A stretch of 64,000 bases of DNA from Viscum album (Eukaryota > Streptophyta > Magnoliopsida > Santalales > Viscaceae), in contig OY728121.1 of assembly GCA_963277665.1 (NCBI GenBank), positions 1,650,174,062 through 1,650,238,061 of the forward strand, read 5' to 3'. Positions 1-12,800 of this stretch are shown in pieces (the stretch's first letter is position 1; the number at the start of each line of letters is the position of its first letter). The position numbers and the translations under genes are program-made. The notes under the pieces were generated by a model that was not told the origin of the DNA, made no database searches, and saw nothing but the letters and a program-made list of their open reading frames with translations.

Positions 1-3000
1 GGTCATGTAGAGGAATCCAAATTTCAAATAATGGTCATGGTGGCAGAGATTTCATTGACACCATATACTATGAAAAAACATTCAATTTTCAATTTTTTAT
101 TTAAGTAAATTGATTCGTCTAAAAAGATTCCATTTGAAAACATTAAATGAAATTAATAATAGACATAAAATGTCCAGTATAATCCTTTTATATCTAGATA
201 AATAAATATTTTAATTAATATCTTGATTAAAATGATTTGATAATTAAATCTTTAGACATTCAAGGTGACTCATACCACTTAGAACATTTAAATTTGAATA
301 TCCATGAACTAATACATTTACCAAAATAAAAGAATTATTATAGATAGAATATGGATATGAAATTTTATAGTGGTTGTATATAAACTTTATAAAAGAATAA
401 ATGTGCATATTAATATGAAATGCCTCAATGGAAGGATATTGAGACAAAATTCATTTCTGTGAGTTCGAATCAACACATAAAATATTTTTAATACAGAATA
501 ATAATCATAAGATAAATTCTAAAATCATGAGAACATTTTTCAATTTCATTATTACATTTATATCACTTATTATCATTTTTTAAAAATTACATACTTATTT
601 AAATTCATATAAGATGTTCAGTGGATGTTTGGTACTTCTGTAAAAAATGAACACAACTTGATGTCAATAGTCTACATATTTATAATTCCATCACATTCAG
701 AATAATATTCATGACATAATAAATCACATTTACAAATATTATACTTTTAAATAAAACCATTTATTTTTTAAAAAAAATAAACAATGTTATATTCATAGAG
801 TTAGCCGGTCTCACTTACGCATGAGTAACAATTCCATTTCTCATTAAACATTATGGAAATAAGGTAATTATTATTTTAACAATATATAATGATCAAAATA
901 TTATTATAAAAACATTAATAAATTAAATATACATATATATATATATTAAAGATGTGATGTGGTAAAAAATAATTCACATCACTTTGGGGGTGTGATAATT
1001 CCAATGTACAAACAAACAACATTTTGATTATTCTGTTAATGGAAAGTTAAAAATAATTGATATATTATTATATTTTAATGATTAATATTTCACTAATATC
1101 ACATATGAATATAAATTACATTATTATATCCATTCACGAGAGACAATTATGGAAAATGAATTAGATCGGTTCGTGGAGTCAATAGTTCACACGTACACAA
1201 GAATGATTAATTCCATTCATATTTTGTTGAAGTTCACATTGATTTAGGTTATGATATTAACATAGTAAAATCTCATTATATTTATAATAATGGTATAATT
1301 ACCTCATCATGGATGGAGGACACTTTAAGGAAGTCTAAGAACAAATAAAATAGTAATGCTAAAAGAAAATAATACATCTTCTTCGCTTGATCACCCTTGA
1401 AGAAGACATTAACACCTCCATGGAGGGTGTTCTACCTAAAATAAGAAATCAGTAATGTGTAAGAGGATTTAGTAAGGTGATAAAGATGATAATTGAAAAA
1501 CAAAAGGGTTTTAAAAGTGTGAGTATTTATTGAAGAGTGTGTAGCATTTTATAGGAGATGTGAGGGGAACACTTATAAACTCTTGAAATATTAAATTAAT
1601 ATAAATTATATTTTAAATCCAAATGACTCCAACATGAGTTATGTATAAGATAATATGAGTATTTTGGGAAATATTCTCATCCAATAACATTTATAAATGA
1701 ATTTATAATATTTTGATCCTTATCTTTTTAGTTTACCCTTAATTAATATTTTTTAATACAAATTGTGGTAACCACAATTCAAGAATTAAGATGATATAAA
1801 TTTTACTTATTTTAGGAAATTTTCCTATAAATAGATTATTTATGAACGTTTAAAACTTCTCAAAGTAAATTTTTTATTTTAAAATATATTCATTATTTTA
1901 AAATGAAATTATAATTTTTTATTCTTATATAATATCAATGATGTCAATTTTGACACATTTTATTTTATTTAATTTAAATAAAATGAAAAAATAAACATAA
2001 CATTGAAAAATAAATATAATGGACTCATAATATGTCATATTCACCTCGAAAATTTATGTATCACATAAAATATTTCAAATTATATTTACTTTAATAATAT
2101 TATTATTATTATCACTTATTTGATTCTTCCTTTAATGATTTTTTATTTCACCATCATTGTGTCATAAATAAATTTTAATTAATAATTCCCAAATACTATT
2201 ATTAAATTTCCAATATATAGATAATAGTTTTATCTTTTAAAATAATATTTATATTCTAATTGATCCATTGTATTACTTCATATTAAAGTACATTACATTT
2301 TAAAAACAGAAGTGTAATAAAAATGACTATTCAATGAAATTATTATTATAAATTCATTAAATACATTAATTTGGATACATGTTGTCAAAAAATAAATTCC
2401 AGGATGTTCATGATTAAGATAATATCATCTAATTAAATTAGGACACATGTTATGGTTGTTTTATATTATTATAATATTTTTTTACCTTTAATTAATGGAT
2501 TTATATTTAATAGTGGTAATAAAAATTATTACTAACGTTTATATTCATAATGTCCAAAATTTAAGGATCCTATGTATATAATGTTTAATTTATGATTAAA
2601 AAATGTAATAAAATCTTCCAAATGAAAAACACAGAATTGGAATAAATTATTTACAAATTAATCTCATTGATAGAATAAAAATGAGTTTTTTTAAGTAGAA
2701 CGTTGAATAGTTCACATAGATTCTATATTCATGTTCAATGTTAAATTTATTACAATGAAGTTTTTTTGATTAAATTATAAATAAATAATGTAAATATACT
2801 TTCAAAAAAATTAAAAGGACAATCATACTATATAAATAATTAAGATGAAAAGGCAGTTTTGAATTAAAATCCATAATTTTTCACTAATAATTAAAAATGA
2901 AAATTATTAATAAAATAACCGAAATTTATACAATATAAAAATATGTTTCCCAATTAAAATAAACAATCATATTTTTTCAAAGATAACATAAAAAAGTTTC

Positions 3001-3576
3001 ATAACTATATTTAATTTAGGTTCTCCATCAAAAGGCGGTAAAACTGCATTTTTTTAATACACTTTTTATCCAAAAAATATAATTTGTTATTTTATCATGT
3101 ACATACAACATATAAGATATTTTTTATATATTTAATTAAATATATTAAATTTTTTCATTAATAAAATCAATCAATACTGATTTTATTAGTTTATAAACTC
3201 ACTATGTTTCATTTGAATAGTATTTTTTCAGAAAAACACATCCTTTATATTCCTTTTCTTTTTATTGAATTACCTAATTAATTTGGTATCCAATGAATCA
3301 TTACATAAAAATGTGTAAACCATATTCTTATAATTCATTTAATATTATTCATTCATTCCATCTTAACGGAAAATATATAACTACATCTTAAAATAATAAT
3401 AATAATAATATAATACTTTTCAGTATAACTCAGTCTTCTGTGCAACATTTTATTTCAGAGAAACCAATTATTGCATGATGGGTACGCTATCATAAAAATC
3501 ATCCGATTTTAATTAAAATCCATATATATTAATAGATTTAAAAATGAAAATTTCTATAATGACCAGGGCTGTTACA
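1..3576 (-). repeat. E1 3' LTR (left copy, truncated by the window edge)
   Basis: Collinear with 10745-14316: shared blocks include the segments around 417-470 and 11160-11215, around 790-850 and 11540-11600, around 1375-1430 and 12120-12180, and around 3030-3060 and 13770-13800. It ends at 3576 on the plus strand, which is TGTAACAG read on the minus strand. A purine-rich stretch lies just upstream in element orientation (plus 3577-3592). Only the first 3.6 kb of an LTR of about 4.5 kb is inside the window. By eye the two LTRs differ by many substitutions and indels, so the insertion is old. No open coding frame of note. Confidence 0.85.
1545..1554 (-). promoter_or_regulatory. TATA box of the E1 left LTR
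   Basis: On the minus strand this reads CTATAAAATG, 2022 bp from the LTR start at 3576. The right LTR has the same motif at the equivalent distance (2016 bp), so the position is conserved between the two copies. It would be the core promoter at the U3/R junction. Confidence 0.55.
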
Positions 3577-4406
3577 TCATTCCACTCTTTCGGAAATTGC
3601 ATCCTTGCAATTTTAAATTTTGTCTCGGTAAATAAGGTTTCAATTTTCAAAATCAATACATTGGAATACCACATCAGAAAAAGATTCAATAAAACATCCA
3701 CACTAAAATAAATAATGTTAAGTACAAAGGTCACCGGAGAAAAAAAATACTATGATTCAATGTTGGAGAACATGGATATGGAAGAAAAACTAACCATCAT
3801 GTTTTGATGGATAGTGATAAAAAACATGATCAGTGGAAAAATAAGAATATAATAACCAAAAAAATTTGATGGGTTAATTTTCCATTGAGTTTGTAGTATT
3901 AAAATTAAACGGAAAACATTTTGGTTTTAAGACCCTTTTTATAGAGTTATGGAATTCCATTACTTCTTTGACTATGAACCTACAAAAACATACTAACATG
4001 ATTGTTAGTGTTTTATAAATAATTCAATTTCCACTAAAACTTATATTTTTATCCAAACTATGGGTGTTCCAGATGATTCAAATTCAATTAAATCACCTAA
4101 TCCAAGAAAACATTAACTATTCTCTTATCCTTTAATGAAACATTAAGAAAAACCCATATGGTTTTGATAAGATAAGATAATTTACCCAAAAGAATAATCC
4201 TTTTAAGAAGAATGAATAATTTTAATATCCAAAATTCAATAGTAATTCCCTTAGTTCCAAATAGCCCATTCCAAATATAACTAACTATAAAATTCCTCAA
4301 AATAATCTAAAATAATATTGAAACCTAAAATTCAGAATGATTTGATCCCAAAGTCTTCCAGGATAAATCATTACAATTATCTCTAGATAACATAAATAAC
4401 TATTAA
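3577..4406 (-). other. E1 interior, 3' part, no recognisable gene
   Basis: Lies between the E1 3' LTR and the inserted solo LTR. On the minus strand short open stretches occur at 3734-3513 (running across the LTR boundary) and 4300-4097, but neither matches any retrotransposon domain I know. The 12-15 bases next to the LTR (minus-strand GAAAGAGTGGAATGA) are a reasonable polypurine tract. The rest is AT-rich and decayed. Confidence 0.5.
4402..4406. repeat. Target-site duplication, left copy (ATTAA)
   Basis: Five bases ATTAA directly before the solo LTR, identical to 8232-8236 directly after it. A perfect match fixes both LTR boundaries. Confidence 0.88.
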
Positions 4407-5827
4407 TGCAACATCCCAAGTAAGTAATTAATAATAGATATTCTTATCTATGTCTATTTATGAATTATATCGTGTTTTAGAGGATTAAAATGAGAATAAA
4501 TACAATCTTAAGCATGGAACACTCTAATATTTTTAAAAGATTGTTTTACTACCTTTTGATGGAGAACAATTTTTAAATATTACTTTCGAAAATTTTATAG
4601 GCTATATTTTTCAAAATAAACTTATTCTTTATGATTGGGACATTGAAATTTACTTTGGATAAATTTATGGTATTTTTCTGATAGTGTTCATTTTTTAATG
4701 ATAGTGAAAAGTGGTGTATTTTAATTCAAAACCTCTTTTTAATATAATTTATTTATATAGTTAGATTATCTTTTTAATTGATTTTAAAGTTAAATTAGAA
4801 TATATTTTTACCATTTAATCCAATTGTGGTAATTGGGATTAATATCACTATGAGATTGGACATAAACGAGTGTCAATCTTTTGAGAGATATTGTTTCTTA
4901 AAAACACGCTATTTGATTTGACAGCTGGATTTAATTATAAAATTAATTAATGAAACTTCTATGTTATGAATTTGGTAAAATAAAAATCATTTTTGAATTC
5001 GGAAAATCAAATATAGCTTAGGGTGAATTTTTGGTATTTTTCAGAAAAACCGTAATTTTTTATGAATAGTGAAACCACAAAGTGGTTGTTACAAAAACTG
5101 ATTTTTCATTTAAATGGAACTTTAGCACTTTTTTTATTTGAATTTCAAAAATCCATTATAAGTTATTTTAATTATTAAGTAAAATTTGGTTCAATGGGAT
5201 GAAAATAATTTTTGATGAACAGTAACTTTTATGTTTTATTAATCACGTTTAACGGGCAGTTAGTGTGATTTAAGGTAAAAATGATATTATAATAAAATTA
5301 GAATATCTAGAAACGTGTCCTAACCCTATTGGATGAGTCATGTCCGACCTAGACAACCCATGGGTCGATTTTTGGGACCCCATGGATCCACTTTGGTAAG
5401 ATAATGACATTAATGCCTTTTATTTAAAGTAAAAGTAAAAATGACACAAACATGTATTTTTTTACTAACAGAATTTTTACATGGGGTTATACAAGTAAGA
5501 TTTTTAACTAAAAATATTAATTGGAAAGATAAAAATATTTCCTACGTCATTGTATTTTTTTTATAATTTTTATAAATTAAATAAATTATATTATTTATGA
5601 CATCATGATGATGTAGCGTTTACCTCATTATTTAACGATTTAAATAAAATGGAAAGATAATGTAAAATATAAGACCTAAACATGTAAAAAACGTATTGGA
5701 TGGGTGGATTTAGAACCCTAATCACCTTATCCTAGAAACAAATCTATGTTTTACCATTAAAATCTGAAACTCATTTGAAAATAAAGTAACATTTTATACT
5801 TTTCCAAGAGTGCCTCTCCTCTCCTCT

Positions 5828-5836
5828 TATAAAAGG
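5828..5836 (+). promoter_or_regulatory. TATA box of the solo LTR
   Basis: TATAAAAGG preceded by a CT-rich run and followed by a C-rich leader about 30 bp on. The flanking CT-rich context is recognisable again in LTR-C (minus strand around 41788-41760), which supports a shared promoter architecture. It is the strongest core-promoter match in the AT-rich part of the window. Confidence 0.65.
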
Positions 5837-6520
5837 CCCCCACCTCTACCTCCTTACCCACACCTCTCAAGCCTTTGTCTCGTCCAAGATCTGATAATTT
5901 TGTCTCTAAACATCCCTCTACTCATCCTAGAATCCTTACCTTAGGCAGGAAGCTCTTCAAGAAACCCTTTTGGATCAAACGAAAGGGAGTTACCCGATTT
6001 TAAGGAAACGTCTTCACTTGTGCTGTTTTGTTTTATTTTGCTTCTCCAACCCCCTAAACACTTTTTATTAATTTTTTTGTAACAACACCAGTATATTACA
6101 TAAACTAGTATGTTTTTATAAGAATTATTATAGCTACACTGACACAGACCTTCATCTAATGTTTAAAGAACATACTGTTTCTGTGGTTGGTGAATTTCTG
6201 CCTCACGAAACGACGATTGTTCAATATTCTTTTAACACCTTTAATAGAGGCCATTAAGATGTAACTATATTTATATATGATATATATTATGTTTATTTTT
6301 TCCTTATTATTATTTATTTTTCATTTTTGGAATACCTTTATGGTTTCCATTATGGGTAAATGCGATATCATCATTTTAGGAAGTGCGGACTGCCGCCCCC
6401 TCAAAGTGATTTGATTCGTTAATACCATATATGGTACGTATAAAGGATAGATTTAATGATATTATATATGATATTATACTGGAATTATAGTATACCTTAA
6501 TATAATTATTATTTATTTCC

Positions 6521-6940
6521 ATTAAAGTATTAGATAGAAATGAAAGTAGCGTTCATGCATACATACGGCTTACTGTCTCCATGAACGGTGCATTTCATTT
6601 CTTATCCCCAAATGTGAGGTAATATTATAAGTACATATATATAGTGGATATATATGATTTATGTTGCATATAAATTATTAATATAATTCTGTAATTAAAA
6701 TATACATATCTCTCATTTAGTTTTATATCCATTAACATGACATAGAAATGGAAGTAGCATTCATGAGTACGTACCGCTTACCGCTTCCATGAACGGTGAA
6801 TTTCATTTCATACATCTAAATGATTATGTAATATTATAAATGAATGTATATACTGGATATATATGATATATATGGAATCTACATCATGAATATAATTATT
6901 GAGATAATGGATATTTGACTACGCGAACAACTTGTAAATA
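6521..6940 (+). repeat. Tandem duplication of ~210 bp in the solo LTR
   Basis: Two head-to-tail units, 6521-6730 and 6731-6940. Each carries the block GAAAGTAGC/GGAAGTAGC, then TTCATG and CATGAACGGTG as inverted arms around a ~22-base loop, then the TATATAGTGGATATATATGA-like tail. A third, more diverged relative may precede them (about 6300-6420, with the GGAAGTGCGGACTGCC block). The E1 LTRs carry related single blocks (minus strand near 11600 and 840). Such units sit downstream of the TATA box, in the R/U5 part. Confidence 0.7.
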
Positions 6941-7140
6941 TAAGAAGTTCACTTTAGACTCAAGTGCCAAATATCGACAAAACGACCGTTATTAACTTAA
7001 ATGATTACATAATGTTCATAACATGGTAATAAGTGATATAAAAGGAACAATGAACTTGAAAAAAAATTCTTAAGAAAGTAGAAATTAACTCAAGTTTATT
7101 ATTCAGGACATTAAAGAACGATCAAGTCAAGTCGGACCCG

Positions 7141-7150
7141 AGGTAAGGGA
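7141..7150 (+). promoter_or_regulatory. Conserved splice-donor-like motif in the solo LTR
   Basis: The sequence CGAG|GTAAGGGACTTCG is a good match to a plant 5' splice site. Nearly the same string, GAG|GTAAGAGACTTCG, occurs on the minus strand of the unrelated E3 LTR (around 48172-48155). An acceptor-like pyrimidine tract ending in CACAG lies at 7975-7986. Whether it is used is unknown. Confidence 0.4.
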
Positions 7151-7565
7151 CTTCGTCTCAATCTCCTTTCATTGAGGCATATTTTGTTCTAATACAAGAC
7201 ATTATTTTTATAGAGTATAAACCCCTTTGAATTTTAATTTTATACAAAAGGAATCTTTTTCTACAAATCATTTTACAAAACATCAAAAAAGAATGTTTCT
7301 TTTTACGTATGCGGTGGCAACGACCTTTTCCGCCGCCGCGAGTATTATTTGGTCTTTGGCTTTCTCAACAAGTAGTAATGTATTTAAAATGAAATAAATA
7401 AAATATACACTTTTATGTATTTTGGTATTGAAGATGGTTTTTTATAATGTATTTTTTATGTCAATATATTTCAGTGATATATTGTGATCAAAGTTTGGAA
7501 ATGTTTTCTTTGTATTATATTTGTTTTATGTCTTTTGATTTTATAATTGTACTTGTACTTTTGAC

Positions 7566-7622
7566 GGGTGGTTACATGATAAACAATATGATGGGTGGTG
7601 CCGTGAATACCAGGATGGGTGG
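7566..7622 (+). repeat. Triple GGGTGG motif in the solo LTR
   Basis: Three GGGTGG boxes at 7566, 7593 and 7617, two of them followed by TTACAT. The E1 right LTR has the same triplet on its minus strand (CCACCC at 10490, 10515 and 10541), with spacings of 24-27 bp in both. This shows common descent and probably a constrained element. Confidence 0.6.
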
Positions 7623-8231
7623 TTACATTATAACCTCCAATGCATTGGGTATGGAAGTCGGCCGTGTGGCTATTCCATTAAGTGATATGTGTGGAATTTG
7701 AACGTATGGTTATTCCATTCAAGTATGTTTATGTCCTAAGTTACCTTATTATGTTATGTGTTCTTTATATGGGTTTTATGGTAATATTTTGGTTACAAAA
7801 GGGTAAGTAATGATATTTTATTCAATGATGAGAATTTACTACTCCATAAAGGTGAAAAGTATTACTTTGATAAAGTATTCATGGTTTACTTATTGATTTG
7901 AAAAACTAACAGATTTCCTTCTGTGTGTATCCCTTACTGAGCTTTTTATGCTCACCCTAAGTTTTTTTGAAATTTTGTTTCACAGGAAAAAATGTGGAAT
8001 AGGGTTAAGGATGGGATCAAGGAAAAGTCATGTTATCTAAATATGGAACTAGACATGTTTCTTTTTAAGAGTCTTTATTTTATGGAAACTTAGTAGAAGT
8101 GTGTACTTTGTAATGTTTTGAGATGTAATAGTTTTGTCTTAATTGTCTAAAACTCTAAAGCTGAAAAGATCCCCAAAGTGAATTATTCATTTAATTCAAT
8201 ATTAAGTAAGGTTTAAGGTCGGGGCCTTATA

Positions 8232-8236
8232 ATTAA
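8232..8236. repeat. Target-site duplication, right copy (ATTAA)
   Basis: Pairs with 4402-4406 on the other side of the solo LTR. Confidence 0.88.
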
Positions 8237-9804
8237 TGTCTCGTACCAAAATGAAATTAACCTAATGAAATATTATCCAATATAGGTTTATCATTTCCAT
8301 CAATAATCTAATTCCACATAAGTCTATAAATCTAATCATAGATTCCTAAAAAATATAATTACACCACTACCCCTCAATAAAAATAGGATATTATTTTATT
8401 TACCTTAATCATATATTGTTCCCAAATTAGTTAACATCATCCAATATAACATGTACCAATTAATTCAAAAATCATTTCTTAATACCAATGATATCCATAA
8501 TATAAAAAATAAGTTCCCAAAATCACTTTATTCTTATTTCACCAACTCATTTAACAAAAAAGATAAAGTACTGATATCTAGCGACTTCATATAGGCCAGT
8601 GGTAGGCGATAAAGTTGTATCACACTTCGGTTGTGGGTTCAATTCCTGAAGCCTTGTCTAATGAAATAGTCTTTCACCCTTCTAGAAAGTTTCCCTTTTT
8701 CTAAAACTATAAAATTTTTATAACATTACCTAAATGAGATACAATCCAAAAAAATAACCATAACATATTTTAACGTCATGTATTATGTCATGCCTTTCAT
8801 TATGATTCTCAAAATTTAAAAACCAATAATTACCTCAAAATGAAAGATCATATGAACCCAAATGGTAACCCATAATATGTCCAAAAAGAGAATTTTTTCT
8901 CAAAAAACATTATTTATGCAACCATAAGGGTAACTCAATCTCATTAATAAAATAAAGAAAATACTCACAATACCAGAAGAGTATTAGTAAATTTAATCAT
9001 CTCATCATCCTTAAGTCTACCACAAATCTTGAATTTTTTATAAGAATACATCTAAATCATTAAATGTTATTCATAATCTCTTAACTATTCATTTCAAAAT
9101 TATTTCTTAATACTCAATTCCTAATGATAAAATATCCCCATTATTTAAAAATATCAATCCAATAATGTCGAATTCCTTATGGATAACAAAATAAAACGTA
9201 CCTTGAATCCAAGTATTAGGATCTTCTTGATGTTCCCTATCTATTTTTTCATGTTATCAAACATTCAAAAATTAAGCATTCACTCCAATTATGAAATTTT
9301 AATTTTCATTACAGTTGCACAAGTTGAGATCTTGAGTTAATATGAAAAATACCATGACCCATAAATTTTTTTTGAAATAATTAGGTGTTGGAAAACTAAA
9401 CTTTTTTCTTATAGATGTTATGAATACTCAAAATGTAGTCAAAATAATTTGAACAAGATTTTGAGGTAGTATTCAAGATCAAATCATCAGGGTGGACTGA
9501 GATGGTTCTTGATGATCTATTACCTTTCATTATAAAAAATGATCCTTAATTTATTGAAAATAACATCACATAATGGTGAAATGAGTTATTAAAAGAAAAA
9601 TATTGTATATGGTAATGAAAATAACCTAAAAAATATTACTCAAATCCATAAACCTCCTTATATCTTAGTTGATTTAGGTCTTCATATGATCTACCTAAAT
9701 TACTATAATACTCTAAATTTTCCTTATGAAAATAACCCTCTTGGTAATAAATTATCAATAATCTATAGGTAGATATCATCCTAACCTCTAATGTTATCTA
9801 AGTC
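8237..9804 (-). other. E1 interior, 5' part, no recognisable gene
   Basis: This lies between the solo LTR and the E1 primer-binding site and is where the leader and gag should be. I translated the minus strand in part and found no zinc knuckle, gag or protease motif. The stretch is AT-rich with frequent stops. It contains one tRNA-like patch (8580-8660, listed separately). Confidence 0.5.
8581..8660 (+). repeat. Possible tRNA-derived SINE fragment (A box and B box)
   Basis: An A-box-like string (ATAGGCCAGTGGTAGG, 8591-8606) is followed 44 bases on by a B-box-like GGGTTCAATTCC (8635-8646), the spacing of an internal RNA polymerase III promoter. The segment is less AT-rich than its surroundings. 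It does not fold into a full cloverleaf that I can complete, so a SINE head or relic tRNA is more likely than a functional tRNA. Confidence 0.35.
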
Positions 9805-9820
9805 GACCTCTAATACCAAC
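9805..9820 (-). other. E1 primer-binding site (initiator-Met tRNA type)
   Basis: The minus strand reads GTTGGTATTAGAGG, which is TGGTATCAGAG with one C-to-T change. It directly adjoins the LTR end (minus strand ...GGGGACTTATA). This is the start of minus-strand DNA synthesis in plant gypsy elements and fixes the right LTR boundary at 9821. Confidence 0.75.
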
Positions 9821-12800
9821 TATAAGTCCCCAACATTTAATGTTACATAATATTGAGTTATATCATGAACTCACATTGAGGATATTTTTAGGTTTTGGAT
9901 TTTAGATAATTTTCCGATAACTATAACATAATAACTCTAATACTACAAAGTATGCACTTCTACTCACTGTCAATATTTTCACAAAATGAAAATATTTATA
10001 TTAAGACATGTTTTTTATAGAAAAAAGTATTCATAAAAGTATTCTTTCCTTCTTCCTTTAATTTACCCATACTTATACCCAATGAAAATAATTTCAATAA
10101 CCATGAATTAGTAGAAAGATCACATTAAGATATATAAAATAAGGAATGAAACCATTAGTCCCTGATTATTTTAAAATCATGAAAACATTTTCACAAAACT
10201 ATTTTCCCCCATAAAACATAAAATCATTAAATTACCTCATCAAATAATAATAATCATATAAAACATCATAAAAATAATAAATCATAAATTTAACATCTAT
10301 AATCCATATCATGATTACATTGTAGCTTTCACATATACATAGGCAGTAACATTCATAGTTACCTATGGAATACCCATCATAGTATATTCTCTAAACCTTT
10401 TTGTAGAAACCTTATGGTTTTACTCAGTCTCATTCGCCAATGCATTGGAGGGATATCATAGGATCACTCACACTCAATTTACTATGTAACCACCCGTTTT
10501 GATTTATCACGTATCCACCCAACTTTATTTTATTACGTAACCACCCTTCATGTTTCCAAGTATCATTATATAATCAAAACACATAAAATATTTGAATTAT
10601 CAAAATGTCACTCATAATATTTAATTTTCAATCGTAAGAATCATTTGAAGATGTTGAAATTGTCAATCCATTGTCAAAATCATTTTAAATACCAAAATAA
10701 CCATGAAAGGAATAATGTATTTTTTTTCTTTTGAAGACATTATTCTTTGTAGATGAATCAAAATATCAAACAATGGTCATGATGGTGGAAAATTCATTAT
10801 CACTGTATATGTTTAAAAACATACCTTTTGACATTTGTAAATAAAGTAATAAAATTTGGTATAAAAATAAACCTTTTTAAAAATTTGATTGAAATTTAAA
10901 ATTTACATTAAATGTCCTTTACAATACTTTTATATCCACATAAATAAATATTTACATTAATATAATGATGAAAATATTCAATAATTAAATCTTCAAACAT
11001 TCAATGTGTCCATTACCACTATGGAAATTTAAATCATAACATCCATGAATTAATACGTCATAAAAATAATAAATAACATTAGTGTATATAAAATATGGAC
11101 ATGGAATGTAGTAGTGTCTTTATATACAATTTTTAAAAGAATAAAGGTGCATATTAATAGGAAATGCCACAATGAAAGGAGATTTAGACAAAATACCTTA
11201 TAGAAAATTTGACTCGTCACAAAAAATATTTATATTTATAAATAATAAATTAAAGTTAATTTAAAATTTCATGAGAACTTTTTTCAAGATTAATTTTATT
11301 TTAATATCACTTATTACCAGGTCATAAAAAATATATAATTATTTATTTTTATATTGGATATTCAGTAAATATTTGGTACATGAGTCAAAAATGAACTTGG
11401 ATTGATGTCAATGGTCCATATGGTCATAAGTACATAATCACTAGAATAAAATTAATCGGATAATAAATAAATTTTATAAATAAATTATACTCATAAATCA
11501 AACCATGTATTTATTTTATGAAAAAATGAACAATTTTATATTCATAGAGACGATAGGTCATACTTACGCATGAGTAACACTTCCATTTCTAATTGATCAT
11601 TATGGAAATAAATAAAATCATATTTTATCATTAAAAAATTATCATAATTTTATTAGAATAATAATTATCATTTAAATGTACTTATATATATCATGAAACT
11701 GATGTGGTGAATAAAAATGATTCACATCACATCATGGAGGTGATAGTTCACATGTACGTACAAGCGCCGTTATCATTTTTATATGCATGGAATGTAATAA
11801 CATAATGGATATTATTTTTAAAATTGATTAATTTTTCATGAATATAAAACATTAACATTAATTTAATTTTTATAACCTGTAATGGGAGATGGTTATGGAA
11901 ATCAAATTAGATCAGTTTTTATAGGTGATAGTTCACATATACCCATTAATGATTAATTCCTTTCCCATTTGATAGAAGTGGAGATAGATTTATTTGATGA
12001 TATTATCATTATAAGATATCAGTATATTTAGGATATCAGAATTATAATCACATTATTTTTGGGGTAGACTTGAAGGATGTGAAAGAATAAATAATATATA
12101 AATACTAAAGGAAAATGATATATCATCTTCAGTTAATCACCCTTGAAGAACACATTAACACCTCTAAGGAGGGTGTCATGCATAAAATAAGTCCCCCAAA
12201 TTGTGACGAGGTATTTTATGAATGATTTTTTCAGATCATGTATTTTATTATGGGTTTTAAAAGTGCGTGTATTTTTAGAAGAGTGGGAACCATTTTATAG
12301 GAGAGGGTATGGGAACCCATGTAAACTTTTAAAAAATAAAATCAATATAAATTAATTATTAAGTAAAAATAAATGAAAAATGAGTTATTTGAAATATAAT
12401 TTTAGGATAGTTAGATATAATCTCTTAGAAAAATTTTTATACAGTTATGGATACTATTTTTAAACTTATCCTTTCGGTTTTCCCTTCATTATTCTTTTTT
12501 AATATTAATTGTGGTAACAAAATTATATATATTAAGAGGATATAAAGCTTACTTATATTGGAAATAATTTCAATAAATGGATAGATTGTGATCATTTACA
12601 CCTTATCATAGTCACTTTCTAATTTTTTATATTTTTTATGATTTTTAAATAATTAAATAATTTTTTATTTGAAAATTTTTCCCATTATGCAAATTTTGAA
12701 ACTATTATTTATTGAGTTTAAATAAAATCCAATTATAGAGATAACTTCCAAAAATCCATTAGAATGGACTCATAATATGTCACAATCGCCTAAAAATTAT

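Larger units (their letters stand above)
4407..8231 (+). repeat. Solo LTR with perfect 5-bp target-site duplication
   Basis: Starts TGCAACATCCCAAG (a decayed TGTAACATCCCAAG) and ends GGTCGGGGCCTTATA (a decayed ...GTTACA). The bases just outside are ATTAA on both sides (4402-4406 and 8232-8236), a perfect 5-bp duplication as Ty3/gypsy integrases make. No interior or second LTR adjoins it, so it is a solo LTR, most likely left by recombination between the two LTRs of a full element. It holds a TATA box (5828-5836), a ~210-bp tandem repeat, a splice-donor-like site and a triple GGGTGG motif. Several blocks match the E1 LTRs (7130-7190 against minus 11215-11160), so it is of the same family, inserted inside E1 in the opposite orientation. 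Length 3825 bp. Confidence 0.9.

Noticed and set aside
3513..3734. 73-codon minus-strand open stretch across the E1 interior and LTR boundary
   Set aside because: A coding frame running from the interior through the LTR start without a recognisable domain is most simply chance.
7447..7701. 84-codon open stretch in the solo LTR
   Set aside because: It covers the triple GGGTGG motif and part of the putative leader, with no matching open frame in the E1 LTRs.
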